Assembly (NCBI GenBank): GCA_022818135.1 | Contig: JAFMSR010000031.1 | Location: 372,001-436,000 of the forward strand | Source of the DNA: Saxidomus purpurata | Lineage: Eukaryota; Mollusca; Bivalvia; Venerida; Veneridae | Direction: 5' to 3' | Length of the DNA stretch: 64,000 nt | Shown: positions 47,613 through 58,872 of the stretch, piece by piece | Layout: every line of letters begins with the position of its first letter | Numbering within the stretch: the first letter of the stretch is position 1 | Notes under the pieces: model-generated | Seen by the model: the letters and a program-made list of their open reading frames with translations, nothing else | Told to the model about the DNA's origin: nothing | Databases searched by the model: none | Made by a program: the position numbers and the translations under genes

Positions 47613-48239
47613 GACGTCCCGTCATTGTCGTGTCGTTGTAAAAACCTATCTATGAGAATCATAGATACACTACACTACTGACTACTACTGTAATCGCGTT
47701 TACTACATACATGATATACTTCAAATTCGACATTCTCTCCCCATGTTCAAACAAACGAGTCCTCTTCGTTCATTGTGATTACCAGACAATATTGGTCAAT
47801 ATATTAAAATCAAAGACAGCAATTTTATATTGGTTCATGGTATGTGCTTTATTCAAACATAATTACAATAAAATCGATTAAAACATGATTCAAATCAGGA
47901 CATTAGTGATGTCACTAATTTCCTTGCTGTGTCTATGTCCATACTATGCAATGCTCCTGATGCCATCAATGTCTCCAATGCTCTGAATCTAGAGTCGTAT
48001 GGCGTATTTGTCATGGCATACATTTTGTAGTCCTCGTATCTTGTTGGTGGTTTCCTTGTCCTCTCAGATCTTCTTAGTGGATCTGGTGGCAGTTTCCTAG
48101 TTTTTCCTCACTTGTTGGTGTTCTTCTATTGTTGTGTCCATCTCATTGTCAAGTTCCATCTCTTCAACCTCTTCTCTCACATCTCGTTGATATAGCTGAC
48201 TCTCTGTTTAACTCCTGTTCAGTATCAACTGTTTCATCT

Positions 48240-49197
48240 TTGTTCTCTTCCACGACTTCCTTAAGCCTGGTTTCATTTCAAATATCATTCTCCAGATCAT
48301 TCGATCTCCTAATCACAGGTACCGCTTTGGTTTCTGTGTCTTTTTCTTCAATGGTTATGACTGCTTTGATCTTGTCTTCTGTTTTTGACAATTGATAGTT
48401 TGATTTATGGGCGTCCCCACAAAATCTTTTCTCTGGGATTAGATAATATCCATCACTATCATAATCAGAATCCTCATCAGTGATGTCACACTCTTTTATC
48501 GATGCATCTTTTTCACTTTTTCATTTTTTTTCACATTTTCATCTGGTCTTTCTGCAGATATACTTTCACTGACTTCTTCTATTGCATTTATTTCTTCTTC
48601 ATCATCATCCAAGTAATTAACTGGATGTAAATGATTTCTATGCAATATTTTTTCTATTCCATCTGGTGATTTTACTTTGTAAACAGGAATCTCTTTCCAA
48701 GGTTGATCTATGACACTATATACTGCTTCCTCAAACTTATCGGCTAACTTATGTTTTCCTTCTCCATGGGATAAAACTTTCACCAGCACCTTGTCTCCTT
48801 TTTCTAGTTTTGCTCCCCTTACATTCTTATCATACTGTTTCTTTTGTTTACCTTTGGCCTTTTCAGTATGTTGTTTCACCCTTTCCAATCTTTCCTTCAG
48901 ATCATCAATGTATTCTGTTGTGGTTTTTGTGTTAGCATTCTTTTCTCTCGCATCCTGAAATCTTGTATCTATTGGTAATTTTGGACTTCTGCCAAACATT
49001 AATTTAAATGGCGATATTCCAGTTGTTTCGTGCGGTGTGCAATTATATGCATAAGCTGAAGAAGAACTGATATACTTTTTCCAGTCAGTCTTTTGTGAAT
49101 TTTCGAGAGTTCCAAGCATGCCCAATAATGTCATATTAAATCTCTCTGGACCTGAATTGCCTTGGGGATGATACACGGAAGTATGCGACTTTTTCAT
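48240..49197 (-). pseudogene. Gypsy integrase C-terminal half and acidic tail
   Basis: It starts after the stop at 49210 and carries SVYHPQGNSGPERFN with the third catalytic acidic residue. Then come a coiled, basic DLKERLERVKQHTEKAKGKQ segment and GDKVLVKVLSHGEGKHKLAD (the GPY/F-like C-terminal module), then IEKILHRNHLHPVNYLDDDE. A frameshift near 48496 moves the acidic tail (DEDSDYDSDGYYLIPEKRF) to another frame, where it runs to about 48240. No envelope gene is seen in the rest of the 3' region (47.6-48.2 kb). Confidence 0.85.
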
Positions 49198-49209
49198 GTT
49201 TGTTATTTG

Positions 49210-49674
49210 TCACAGTTCTTTGATAATGTCAGACTCAAAATTGGCACCCTGGTCAGAATGTAGGCGAGTTGGTATGCCGTAATGTACAATGAACTGGCTA
49301 TAGAAAGCCTCAGCAGTGGTTTTGGCTGTCTGGTTTTTAGTTGGTATGGCCATTGCAAATTTGGTAAAGTGATCTGTAACCACTAACACATTACCAAAAC
49401 CTCCCTTTGATGTCTCTAGAGACAAGAAGTCCATACAAACTAGTTCCAAGGGGTATGTAGTATGTACATTCACAAGTGGTGCTCTAGCACTAGTATCTCC
49501 CTTACGTCTGAGACATCTATCGCATCTAGATACCCATTGGTCAACATCTGATGCCACTGAAGGCCAAAAAAACCTTCCCCTAACCAGTTTTAGTGTCCTT
49601 TCCTTGCCGGGGTGGCCAACATCATTATGTAGTCCAGTTAATATTTCTTCTTTGAATACATTGGGGATTACCAA
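49210..49674 (-). pseudogene. Gypsy integrase, zinc and catalytic core
   Basis: The HHCC zinc domain (HNDVGH ... CDRC) is followed by the DDE core: MDFLSLE with the first Asp, VVTDHFTKFAMAIPTKN, and LHSDQGANFESDIIKEL with the second Asp. A TGA at 49210-49212 truncates it where a Cys codon (TGT/TGC) is expected. The frame continues unchanged beyond it into ITNMKKSHTSVYHPQ, so this is a single-base nonsense change. Confidence 0.92.
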
Positions 49675-49741
49675 TTGATCTACTTTCTTATCATTATGTT
49701 CTACTTCTCTAAATAGAATCCCTCTCTTTATTCTAAAATTC

Positions 49742-49978
49742 TTAAAGTGTCTTCTTAGAACAAGGTCTCCTTTGTAGTTCTGGTAATTGTTGATCTATGA
49801 CTGCTTTCCTCCATGTATCTATGACTGGATCTTCTCTCTGTTTTCTTCTGATCTCTCTCATTTCCAATTGTGCCATCGGTTCTCCTGGTATCTCGGTTGC
49901 TTCTAATATACTGATGTTCATTGAAGGTAAGGTTTCACAGTATGGTATCGTAAGAGTACTGCAAACTGCTTTTACCAC
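49742..49978 (-). pseudogene. Gypsy RNase H-integrase connection
   Basis: An open frame with ETLPSMNISILEATEIPGEP and REIRRKQREDPVIDTWRKAV gives the usual spacer (first helices before the integrase zinc finger), with D-P-V-I typical of that position. It is in a different frame from the RNase H block, separated by a stop near 50068. Confidence 0.7.
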
Positions 49979-50049
49979 CTTATTTTCAATTTTGACACCA
50001 TTTTCTTCTCCGTATTATGTGGGTAGAGACTCATTGCATCTGCGTCTGT

Positions 50050-50600
50050 GTTCTTAATTCCTGCTCAATAAAAGATGTCAAAATCATATTCGCCAAGAGC
50101 AGCAGCCCACCTATGGCCCGTAGCATCTAGTTTTTCTGATGTCAATACATATGTCAGTGGGTTGTTGTCCGTTAACACCACAAAATGATTGCTTGCGAGA
50201 TAATCTGAAAACTTTTCCGTTCCCGCCATTTCAAAGCCAAAAATTCCAACTTATATGCAGAGTAATTTCTTTCAGATTTGGACACGGCTCGACTGGCATA
50301 TGCTATAACCTTCTTTTGATTATCTTGTTCCTGATAAAGAATGGCTCCTAATCCCTTTATTGACGCATCTTTGTGAAGTTCAAATGGCTTTTGAAAGTCA
50401 GGGTAAGCCAGAACTGGCGGTGTGCAAAGTATAATTTTCAACTCATCAAAACTCTGTTGTTCTTTTTCTGACCATGACCAATCTTTTGATACCTTCCGTG
50501 ACCGTTTCTTTCCTGTTGGATGCGGAACAAGTTCCGATAATGGCTTTGTTATCTTGCTGAAATCCTTAATAAAACGTCTATAGTATCCCGCAAATGACAA
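50050..50600 (-). pseudogene. Gypsy RT thumb and RNase H
   Basis: FAGYYRRFIKDFSKITKPLS is the conserved post-RT block. FELHKDASIKGLGAILYQEQ carries the first RNase H Asp; KLEFLALKW carries the catalytic Glu. A frameshift near 50200 moves SDYLASNHFVVLTDNNPLTY (the TDN Asp box) to another frame, and GHRWAAALGEYDFDI follows near 50120. Confidence 0.85.
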
Positions 50601-50660
50601 AAATGAATGAAGTTCTTCAGATGTTTTAGGTGTTGGCCAATTTCTAATTTTGTCAATTTT

Positions 50661-51732
50661 TTATGGATCTGTTTCTATCCCTTCCTTACTCACAACGTGA
50701 CCAAGAAAGGATAGTCTATTTCTGAAGAAGAAAAATTTCTCTGAAGCAAGTTTCAGAGCACATTCTTTGATTTGAGTGAAGACCAAATTAATTCTTTCCA
50801 GATGTCCTTCAAATGTTCTGCTAAAAATGATCAGGTCATCTAAGTAAATTACACATATGTGCATGTTCAAATCTCCAATACATTAGCCTCTGGTAAGTTG
50901 CAGGGCTATTGGTGAGACCGAAAGGCATCTTGTTATATTCGCAAAAACCAAGAGGTCCAGCTGTAAACGAAGTACGGGGTTTATGTTCTTCTTCTGCCTC
51001 CACTTGGTGGTAACCTGATTTAATATCTATGGTTGTGAAATATTTTGATTCATAAAGACAGTCAAAAATGTCTTCAATGCGAGGCAACGCATAAGAATCT
51101 TTTACGGTTCTTTCATTAAGCATCCGATAGTCAACAGAAAGTCTCAACTTGCCATTCTTCTTGCGAACTAATACAATGTTTGAAGCCCATGGTGACTTTG
51201 AGGGTCTTACAATTCCACATGCCAGTAGTTGTTCAAGATCTTGTCTCACGTCATCTATCATATTGAGAGGAATACGTCTATCCCTTTGCTTAAATGGGAC
51301 TTCATCCATTAGGTCTATCATATGTTTAACCTTGTTGCATTGTCCAATATCTGTGTCACTGATGGAAAATATGTCCTTATGTTTCATCAAGAGATCTTTA
51401 AGTTGTTGTTTCTGATGTTCATCAAAGAGATTGCCTTCGTCCATATGTAATTCCTCTACAATCTTTGTCCTCTGTCTATCTATTTCATCTTCTTCGATTT
51501 TATTAAACACTTCTTCAGTGACCTGAACTGGCTGTATCTCACACAATATTTGTTTTGGAGATATTGTTGTTGTTGTTGTTGAAAGATTGGACATTGTAAC
51601 TGTAATGTTGTCATGCTTGTTGTATTCGTATTTGATTACTCCTGGTGTTATGTTCACATAATTTGGAATTGTTGCATCTTCTGATTGTTGAATGAGAGTA
51701 GTTGTTACAGGATGATTCACCTTGTTATCCAA
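50661..51732 (-). pseudogene. Gypsy reverse transcriptase
   Basis: PFKQRDRRIPLNMIDDVRQD and ACGIVRPSKSPWASNIVLVR lead into DYRMLNERTVKDSYALPRI, then motif A YFTTIDIKSGYHQVE, then PFGLTNSPATYQRLM (motif B). A frameshift near 50878 follows, then CVIYLDDLIIFSRT (motif C YLDD) and LSFLGHVVSKEGIETDP, ended by TAA at 50661-50663. The next residues after the stop match the family pattern (KIDKIRNWPTP). The catalytic aspartates are intact as residues, but the reading frame is broken twice. Confidence 0.93.
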
Positions 51733-51739
51733 GTATGCT

Positions 51740-52255
51740 TTTATATCTATAGTCTATAGTTAATGTTCTATCTCTTACAACAATAGCTCTAAAACAGAGA
51801 AACCATTGTGCTTGCAAGTTACCCTTCTGTAAAAATTGTTCACCGAAGTTATTCTTACATTCTTGTAATAATTCATTCAGGATGTTTGTCCCAAAGATAA
51901 CAGGTGTCTTTGACAAGTAACTTGTGTCTGGAACAACTAACAATAAACATGTCTGGGGTTTTGAATCAGGAAGACCTTTGCTAATTTCTAATTCTGTTTC
52001 CACGAAACCTAAGTATGGCAGGTTCTGGCCATCCGCACATTCTACATTTAAAATCTTTTGAATGGGTTGTAACTCTATTTCATTCTGAAGATGAGTTTTA
52101 AAAAAAACTTTGTGACAACACACTGACGCAGCTTCCAGAATCTAATAATGTTGTTTTTGGCTGATTATTTATCAAAATTTCTGCTTCATTTGTTTCTCCA
52201 ACTAGTTTGGGATCCTTTATGTCGGTGCTCTCGTTTGATCCCCCAACAAGGGCAC
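51740..52255 (-). pseudogene. Gypsy aspartic protease
   Basis: The -1 frame after gag reads SALVGGSNESTDIKDPKLVG and NQPKTTLLDSGSCVSVLSQS with the catalytic DSG triad. A run of eight T (about 52099-52106, coding strand) then shifts the frame. Downstream QKILNVECADGQNLPYLGFV and TPVIFGTNILNELLQ give the flap and the second half. The homopolymer shift, close to the active site, inactivates protease and everything after it in this copy. Confidence 0.82.
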
Positions 52256-52261
52256 TTATTC

Positions 52262-52268
52262 TTTTAAA
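52262..52268 (-). promoter_or_regulatory. Gag-pro -1 frameshift site
   Basis: The coding strand reads GAT TTA AAA GAA TAA at the gag end. T TTA AAA is an X XXY YYZ slippery heptamer two codons before the gag stop, and the -1 frame opens into the protease. This is the expected expression strategy for a gag/pro overlap. Confidence 0.65.
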
Positions 52269-52621
52269 TCTTTGTTGTTGTTGTTGTTGTTAGACTGAGT
52301 GTTCATTGGGCAGTTCTTAGCCATATGTCCTCTTTCGTTGCAGTTGTAACACGAGCCAGTAAATGTATTTGAAGCCAGTGGTCTATTTCGTGTATATCTA
52401 CCACGTCCTCTTCCTCCTCTATTTCCTCTAAAGCGTCCTCTAAACCATCTTCTATCACCATAGTATGTCCTTCCTTGTTGTTGTTGTTGCACATTTCCAG
52501 CATCTTTCTCTTTCTGAAGTTGATCTACTTTGTTGTTAAGTTGCATCACAATATCCTTCAATTGCTCCATCTCGCTTTTTTCTTCTCTTCTATCCTTAAC
52601 CTGCTGTGCGGAGTGGCAAAA

Positions 52622-52833
52622 AAAAACAAAAATAATATCAAACAGGGAATGCCACGTACCAAAAACGCAGCCTCCCCAAAACGAGCCCCACAGCACCCAG
52701 AAGTGCACACCACCAACACACACACACAACACACACATACACACAATCATGTACACAAACACACGTACACTACCAACACACACTAGCATACAAAGCACGA
52801 GGACAAAACGAACAATTAAAGGAACACAGTGGG
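52622..52833 (-). mobile_element. RTX tail-only copy 9, in frame within Gypsy gag
   Basis: A same-strand insertion from CCCACTGTGTTCC to the T-rich end, ~212 bp, lacking the hairpin. Flanking gag sequence (SETKTK before, HSAQQVKDRR after) stays in frame, because one sense frame of the tail has no stop (VFGTWHSLFDIIFVF). Confidence 0.93.
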
Positions 52834-53862
52834 ACTTTGTCTTTGTTTCAGATGACTTCATATCGGATTCAAGTTTTCTCGACTCTATTTTGAATCGGTC
52901 GTAGTCAAAGGTGGTCTCACTTTTATACTGTGCCATATGTCTCAGTTCTGTAGTCAAACCTTGATACAGTGCATCATGAAGAAGACGATCATCCTTCTTT
53001 AAAGCTCCAAGTTGTAATGCTTGAGCATACAACTCCTCCAATTTTGATGCGTAAGTATTAATACTTTCTGTGCCTTGGGTACATGAATAAAATTTCCGAA
53101 GAATGGTCTGTTTGCTTTTTATATTTCCATATGTACTGTTTAGTTTTCTGATGATGTCTTTAACTGTGATCCCGGTGCCCAATCTCCTTACTATGTCATC
53201 TGCTGTTCCTTTTACAGCTCTCCTAATTCCAAAAAGTATTTGCTCTTCAGTGAATATATTGTCTGTTAACAAAGATTATATCTCAAATTTAAAAGTTTCC
53301 CATGTCACTTCTCCATTACTATCCTCACCAAAAAAAATTGACAACTTGGGGAAAATGGTAGTTCCCTGGTGTTTTTGGTCGGGCACCTTTATCCGAATCT
53401 TTTAATGAAAATATGGGTGTAAACGAGACTGGTGACGGAGTGGTGAGCAGATTAGTTGTCAACTTGCTGTCTTTAGGTGTTGTTGTTGTTGTATCATACT
53501 TGACTTCTGGCTCATGGTGTACCACTGTTTCTCTTTTCCTTTGCATTCCTCTCAAAAATTTGACAAGATCTTCAGGTCCTTCCACATCATGATCCAATTT
53601 CAATTCTCTAAAGGCCTTTAATAATTTCTTTTCATTTAGTGTTATATCCATTTCCTCCTTTGTAGCACCTCCTGTGGCCCCCAAGTATTTCGGCGTAGAC
53701 ATGACTTTCAGTTGAATTGTTCAGTATAGTGATATTAATTACTGTCACTCAATTCACTTTATAGTTACTCAATTCAAAAACACGAAGTTGTGCTTAACAC
53801 ATGTACATATAACACTTTTACATTGATCTATTAATAAAATTGAAATCAGAAATGAATACACA

Positions 53863-53974
53863 AAAACAAAAATAATATCAAACAGGGAATGCCACGTACC
53901 AAAAACGCAGCCTCCCCAAAACGAGCCCCACAGCACCCAGAAGTGCACACCACCAACACACACACACACACACA

Positions 53975-54015
<41 letters not shown>

Positions 54016-54461
54016 ACACAACACACACACACACGCACAATCATGTACACACACATACACTACCGACACTCACTAGCATACAAAGCAAACACACGAGGAC
54101 AAAACGAACAATTAAAGGAACACAGTGGGGCACCGCCTTGGAACGGTCAGTGGCAAAAACACCACTGGGGAGCTTAAACCGGTTTATGGTGCGCACCCAA
54201 CCTCACTCTTACCCCCACCATGTTCCAAAGTCACAGGACAGTGTAAATAAATGTAATCCCTGCTAGGTGAATCTCTAACACACGCAGTGGAAACAAAAGG
54301 CATGGTATGTAAAACACAAAAATGCTCGTGTATAAATATATAAAAAGTAAACCTAGAGAACCAAAAAACGTATGTACTCAATGCCTTTGCAGAAGGCAGA
54401 GCACCAAGAGAAACACCCTTAAGGGCCCGACGAAACAGACCAGAGGACAGAAATCAAAACA
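53863..54461 (-). mobile_element. RTX tail-only copy 10
   Basis: Nearly whole tail, truncated at GTTTTGATTTCTGTCCTCT on the 5' side, with the longest (TG)n of the minus copies (53959-54039). It is inserted 161 bp upstream of the gag ATG. Confidence 0.92.
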
Positions 54462-54956
54462 AGTCCTTTTTTTAAGTTAAGTCAAAAAAATAAGTGCACA
54501 GTACACCAATTCAGTTTTCCACTATTTTCACTAAGTGCCCAAAACACTATTTCAGTGTTGCACTATTAGCATTCAGAATGTCAAAAGTATTACTTCACAA
54601 AGTATTTTGAATTCACTAAGTGCGTATTGACTTGCACTGAAATCACTAAGTGCTATTTGCTTGTACTAAATAATATACATAACACAGTACCAATACACAG
54701 TGTATGGCTTACTGCAACATCAACCCATGCAGTAAGTGCTAATTTCACTTTTACGATATGATAAGTCACAATTTTAACTTTTACAAGTACAAATCAAGAT
54801 TCTAAAGACAATATGTTCCTGTACATTCAAAGCTTTCCTAATGCATTCATGATTGTATTGTGAAATAATGTATTACAGTTCTCACACACTCACAATGTAT
54901 TTAGGCTATTCACTTAAATTGTAGCACAAAATATTGGTTGTATAACACAAAAATGT

Positions 54957-55078
54957 CAGTAAACACTCGTTTACAGATGTAAGTCCTTTTTTTAAAGGGT
55001 TAAACACCTAAGTTGTCCGTAAACACTCGTTTACAGATGTAAGTCCTTTTTTTTAAAAGGTTAAACACCTAAGTTGTG
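54957..55078. repeat. ~62-bp tandem duplication in Gypsy leader
   Basis: CGTAAACACTCGTTTACAGA...TAAACACCTAAGTTGT occurs twice in tandem with differences only in the T-run and one flank base. Confidence 0.85.
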
Positions 55079-56682
55079 TAAATTAAGAGTTCTGTTTCTT
55101 GAAAAAAAAAAATTAAATCATGATTAAAAAAAATTGTTTAACTTCAATCAGTGTTGTTCTACTGAATAGAAAGCTACACGAAATGAATATACCAAATATT
55201 TATAGAAAAGTTATTTAAATTGTATATTCCCAACTATTATATGGCATACATTCTGTAATTTTGAAAACAATTAATCCTCTGAAAGAATATCAACAACACT
55301 TTAATACTAAAATGTGACTGAACTCAAATTTTTTTTAAGTGTGACTGCACTCAAACTGCACTCAAACTGCACTCAAATATTTTAAGTGTGACTAACAGAC
55401 TGTTCAATGTCAAAACTTTGTTTAAAGTAAAGGCATTAAAAAATTAACACCAGTGAATTTATAATTCAATTGCCATTCTAGAAATATAAATTGAAATTCA
55501 ATCAATTTTATTTCCCGCAATGTATTTTTTTTTCTTTTTACATGATCAGTAATTGTTACCGACAGCAGTCAGTTTTCCATTCAATTTATCACTAGAAGAA
55601 CAGAAATTGAAATAAAATCAATTTCATTTCTCCAAGTATGCACTGAATTCTTTTATAAGTTAATGCATATAATACACACAAAAGTTTTCCAATAAATTCT
55701 CAATACACTACCTATATCTACTTGTAAGACAACTACATGTAAATTTCCAATAGTACACATTTATCAGGTCAGTGTGTTAAAGGTCAGTCTGATATATAGT
55801 CCACCAATGAAACAATTCGATATCTACCATGTGTTTATGACATCACACAGGTGAAATCCAACAACCAATCAGGAACGGAATTTCCTATGACAAAATTAAC
55901 TCCACCACAGTTGACTGAAAACAGCTGATTTATCACAACAAATCCAGGGCTGTCACAACAGCTATTATTGTTCTAAAAGATACACCGTGTTTTGAACAAT
56001 CAAGTGAGCTTAAATACACAACCTGACCAAGCAGACTTTTTAAGCTAAATAACTGCTGAAACTGTTGTAAATAGCACTTTTAAATTAATTTTACTAAACT
56101 TGTCTTTCAAGTAGAATTCAAAATAGCAGCATATCATACAGAATTACTTAGAAGGAAGATGCTTATTAGAAGACTGAGATATTATTTAAGTACCATCACC
56201 AGTTAATAAAGCATAAATTATTAATATAATTTGAATTATGCATGCAAAGTGAAACCTTTCTTACAATCTTTACAATAGCATACTGAAAACATCAAAAACT
56301 GCAGTTTTATGCACTCTGGCAATGCAAACTTAAACTTAATGTACTGAAAATTCAAATTAATAAATTACCAGTTGAAACTGCAATTTATGAACATTTTATC
56401 AAATACATTTTACTCACAACTCTGATGAAACAGGATATCTTGACTCTTGGCCACTAGAACACTTAGTAAATGTAAACGTTCCGTATCATACAGTATAAGC
56501 ACTGTGTTTCTTCTTCCTATGTAAAAGTTGTGATTAAGGTATATGAATAACGTCCCAATGAATCCAAACGACCACAATCTCCAATAACGATGTCTTACCA
56601 GATCGGAATGTAGATACCTCCTTTTCGAAATGATGAGCAGTTCAAGAAACGATTAGGCCGACCCCATCTGCCTCGAATGTTA

Positions 56683-56716
56683 TGTTACCGGCTTGGCCAC
56701 CCATTGTGCAGTCTTT
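56683..56716 (-). repeat. Second copy of the Gypsy LTR terminus
   Basis: TGTTACCGGCTTGGCCACCC and the following 14 bases are identical to the outer 34 bases of the 5' LTR at 57187, 504 bp away. Sequence beyond the block differs on both sides, so it is not a simple tandem duplication. Confidence 0.85.
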
Positions 56717-57166
56717 TTTTTATTTCATCTCTGAATGACTTAGTATCGTTTATGTATCATTTGTAGCAATGAATATGTTCACACTAACCGTTTATAGTGA
56801 ATACAGACTCCACATTCAGACTTGTGTGTGAATATTTACTGTAGAAGAACTGTTTAGACTAAATTTCAGTGTAATCATGAAATTGAAAGAAGTCTAATGA
56901 ATGAGAGACTCATAATTGTCGTCACTGATAAATTGTCCAACAGCTAACTTATAATATGTTATAACCGAACTGTCTATGTAACGTAACTTTACCCACAACA
57001 ATTATTATAACTGTTCTGAAGTTCCAGTAGTAAATACACGACTACACAGCAAAATAACACTATTCATTGTTTTGTGTTTTTGTTTGTTTTTTTTAAACTG
57101 TCAACATCTATTGTTATTTACAATACGTAACTGTTCATCAGTGTTTCCTAGTTAAACACATGTGGG

Positions 57167-57184
57167 TTTCTATGTTGGGTGCCA
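57167..57184 (-). promoter_or_regulatory. Gypsy primer-binding site, tRNA-Lys-like
   Basis: Two bases after the 5' LTR the coding strand reads TGGCACCCAACATAGAAA. This matches the start of the tRNA-Lys(CTT) complement TGGCGCCCAACGTGGGG except for G-to-A changes, some at CpG. Identity of the primer is inferred from memory of the tRNA 3' end. Confidence 0.55.
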
Positions 57185-57186
57185 AA

Positions 57187-58872
57187 TGTTACCGGCTTGG
57201 CCACCCATTGTGCAGTCTTTTAAGACCTTAAAACGTTTAATTAAAAGAAGTGCTGTTTATGCAGTGAATCATCTTTTAGAATTATTTACTAGGTTCTTGA
57301 CCAAAACAGGAAAAACTATAAAGAACCATAAAATACGTCTTTATTGCTGTGCTTCAGATACATCATACATGGTAAGCTGTATGTACTGCAAAGTTACTCA
57401 TTGTAGATGGTATATAAATAGTCACATTGAGTGTAACATCATTCTATAGTTGGATCTAACACAGATATGTATGTGTGAGTGTACAAAAAAACAAAAATAA
57501 TATCAAACAGGGAATGCCACGTACCAAAAACGCAGCCTCCCCAAAACGAGCCCCACAGCACCCAGAAGTGCACACCACCAACACACACACAACACACACA
57601 CCCACACGACACACACACACAATCATGTACACACACATATACACTACCAACACACACTAGCATACACACGAGGACAAAACGAACAATCAAAGGAACACAG
57701 TGGGGCACCGCCTTGGAACGGTCAGTGGCAAAAACACCACCGGGGAGCTTAAACCGGTTTATGGTGCGCACCCAACCTCACTCTTACCCCCACTATGTTC
57801 CAAAGTCACAGGACAGTGTAAATAAAAGTAATCCCTGCTAGGTGAATCTCTAACACACGCAATGGAAACAAAAGGCATGGTATGTAAAACACAAAAATGC
57901 TCGTGTATAAATATATAAAAAGCAAACCTTGAGAACCAAAAAACGTATGTACTCAATGCCTTTGCAGAAGGCAGAGCACCAAGAGAAACACCCTTAAGGG
58001 CCCGACGAAACAGGCCTGAAACAAGTCAAGCCCTGAAAATAAACAATACCAAAATACCCTAAGAAATATGAAATATACAATATCTCATACAATCTGTTAA
58101 ATTCATCAATACTATATTAACTTTCTACAGTCCATGCTGACTGTTCTCTAAAACTTCTTCTTAAGCACATTAACATAATGTTCATATCCTTAGTTAATAA
58201 AAGTGTCCAGTGGCCTTTAACTTGAATCAGTAATAAACTAAGGAAACACATTCTTATGCATACATACAGTTAAAACAATTATTACACATATATTTCAAAT
58301 ACACATATAGATTACATACCAATTTTGGATCAGACTTTTCCATCACACAACTCCAACTACCGCACGTGACTGTTACTATTCAGGTTACTTGTACATGCTG
58401 CAAATTACAAATTACCAGTGCATAATAGATAGAAACAGTGATTTCTTAGAACAACTGTTAAGAATAAGTAGAAAATATGCTGCCATCTTGAATTCTATCA
58501 CTCAAGACTTAACTTTACACAAATGCCTGAATTTATCCAAAATGGTATTTAATACGATAAAATACAAAAACAAGTTGAAATATAAAATTCTATTTACAAC
58601 AGAATGAGAACATACCAGTACACATCCATGCCAACCCCTTTATTTGACTGCAATTACAAATTGCTAAGAAGATGTGCACCCTGCACAATGGATGACCAAA
58701 CTGATAACACGAGAGAAAAACACATCACGTGACAACTTTTGGTGGGAAATCTAAAGCTTGATTGCACAGTCAATCACACAACCGACAAAGGCATGTAACT
58801 CATGAGAATCATCAAGTAAATGACCACGCAGAAGCTTTCCTTATAAAAGCCTGAAAATACCGCTTGGTTACA
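57187..58872 (-). repeat. Gypsy 5' LTR with RTX insertion
   Basis: It runs from TGTTACCGGCTTGG to CGCTTGGTTACA, so on the coding strand it starts TG and ends CA. It is 1149 bp after subtracting RTX copy 11. It closely matches the 3' LTR through GATGTGCACCCTGCACAATG and CACATCACGTGACAACTTTTG. Promoter and polyadenylation signals should lie here but were not individually placed. Confidence 0.93.
57485..58018 (-). mobile_element. RTX tail-only copy 11, inside Gypsy 5' LTR
   Basis: From GGCCTGTTTCGTCGGGCCC to the terminus at 57485. Against the uninterrupted 3' LTR (GTGTACAAGTCAAG) the left flank ends GTGTACAA and the right flank restarts ACAAGTCAAG after a TGAA filler. The target duplication is therefore only about 4 bp (ACAA). 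Confidence 0.93.

Larger units (their letters stand above)
52256..53702 (-). pseudogene. Gypsy gag with RTX insertion
   Basis: It starts at ATG 53702 (STPKYLGATGG). A frameshift in T8 near 53335 and an in-frame TAA at 53276-53278 (a CAA codon expected) break the N-terminal third. From 53272 a single frame runs to TAA 52256 through capsid-like sequence (VKDIIRKLNSTYGNIKSKQT), 71 codons of inserted RTX tail (52622-52833), a coiled KDIVMQLNNKVDQLQKEKD, an RGRFRGNRGGRGRGR basic stretch, and the nucleocapsid knuckle CYNCNERGHMAKNC (CX2CX4HX4C). Gag normally packages RNA in cytoplasmic particles; here it cannot be intact. Confidence 0.92.
53703..57186 (-). other. Gypsy 5' leader
   Basis: Long (~2.9 kb without the RTX insertion) non-coding leader between the 5' LTR and the gag ATG. 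It contains RTX copy 10, a ~62-bp tandem duplication (54957-55078, CGTTTACAGATGTAAGTCC), ACTGCACTCAA x3 (55343-55375), and a second copy of the LTR terminus at 56683-56716. Confidence 0.7.
46444..58872 (-). mobile_element. Ty3/Gypsy LTR retrotransposon, defective
   Basis: A minus-strand element with two ~1.15-kb LTRs and internal order leader, gag (zinc knuckle), protease, RT, RNase H, integrase, acidic tail, which is the Ty3/Gypsy order. Primer-binding and polypurine sites lie at the LTR borders. LTR divergence is low by eye (about 7 differences in the first ~240 bp), so insertion is fairly recent. Nevertheless every polyprotein domain has a stop or frameshift, and three RTX copies have invaded it (LTR, leader, gag). 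No flanking target duplication is found. Confidence 0.93.

Noticed and set aside
47592..48239. An envelope gene making the Gypsy element a retrovirus
   Set aside because: No signal peptide, fusion peptide or transmembrane frame is seen between integrase and the 3' LTR.
48129..48395. Ser/Leu-rich plus-strand frame
   Set aside because: It is antisense to the Gypsy acidic tail.
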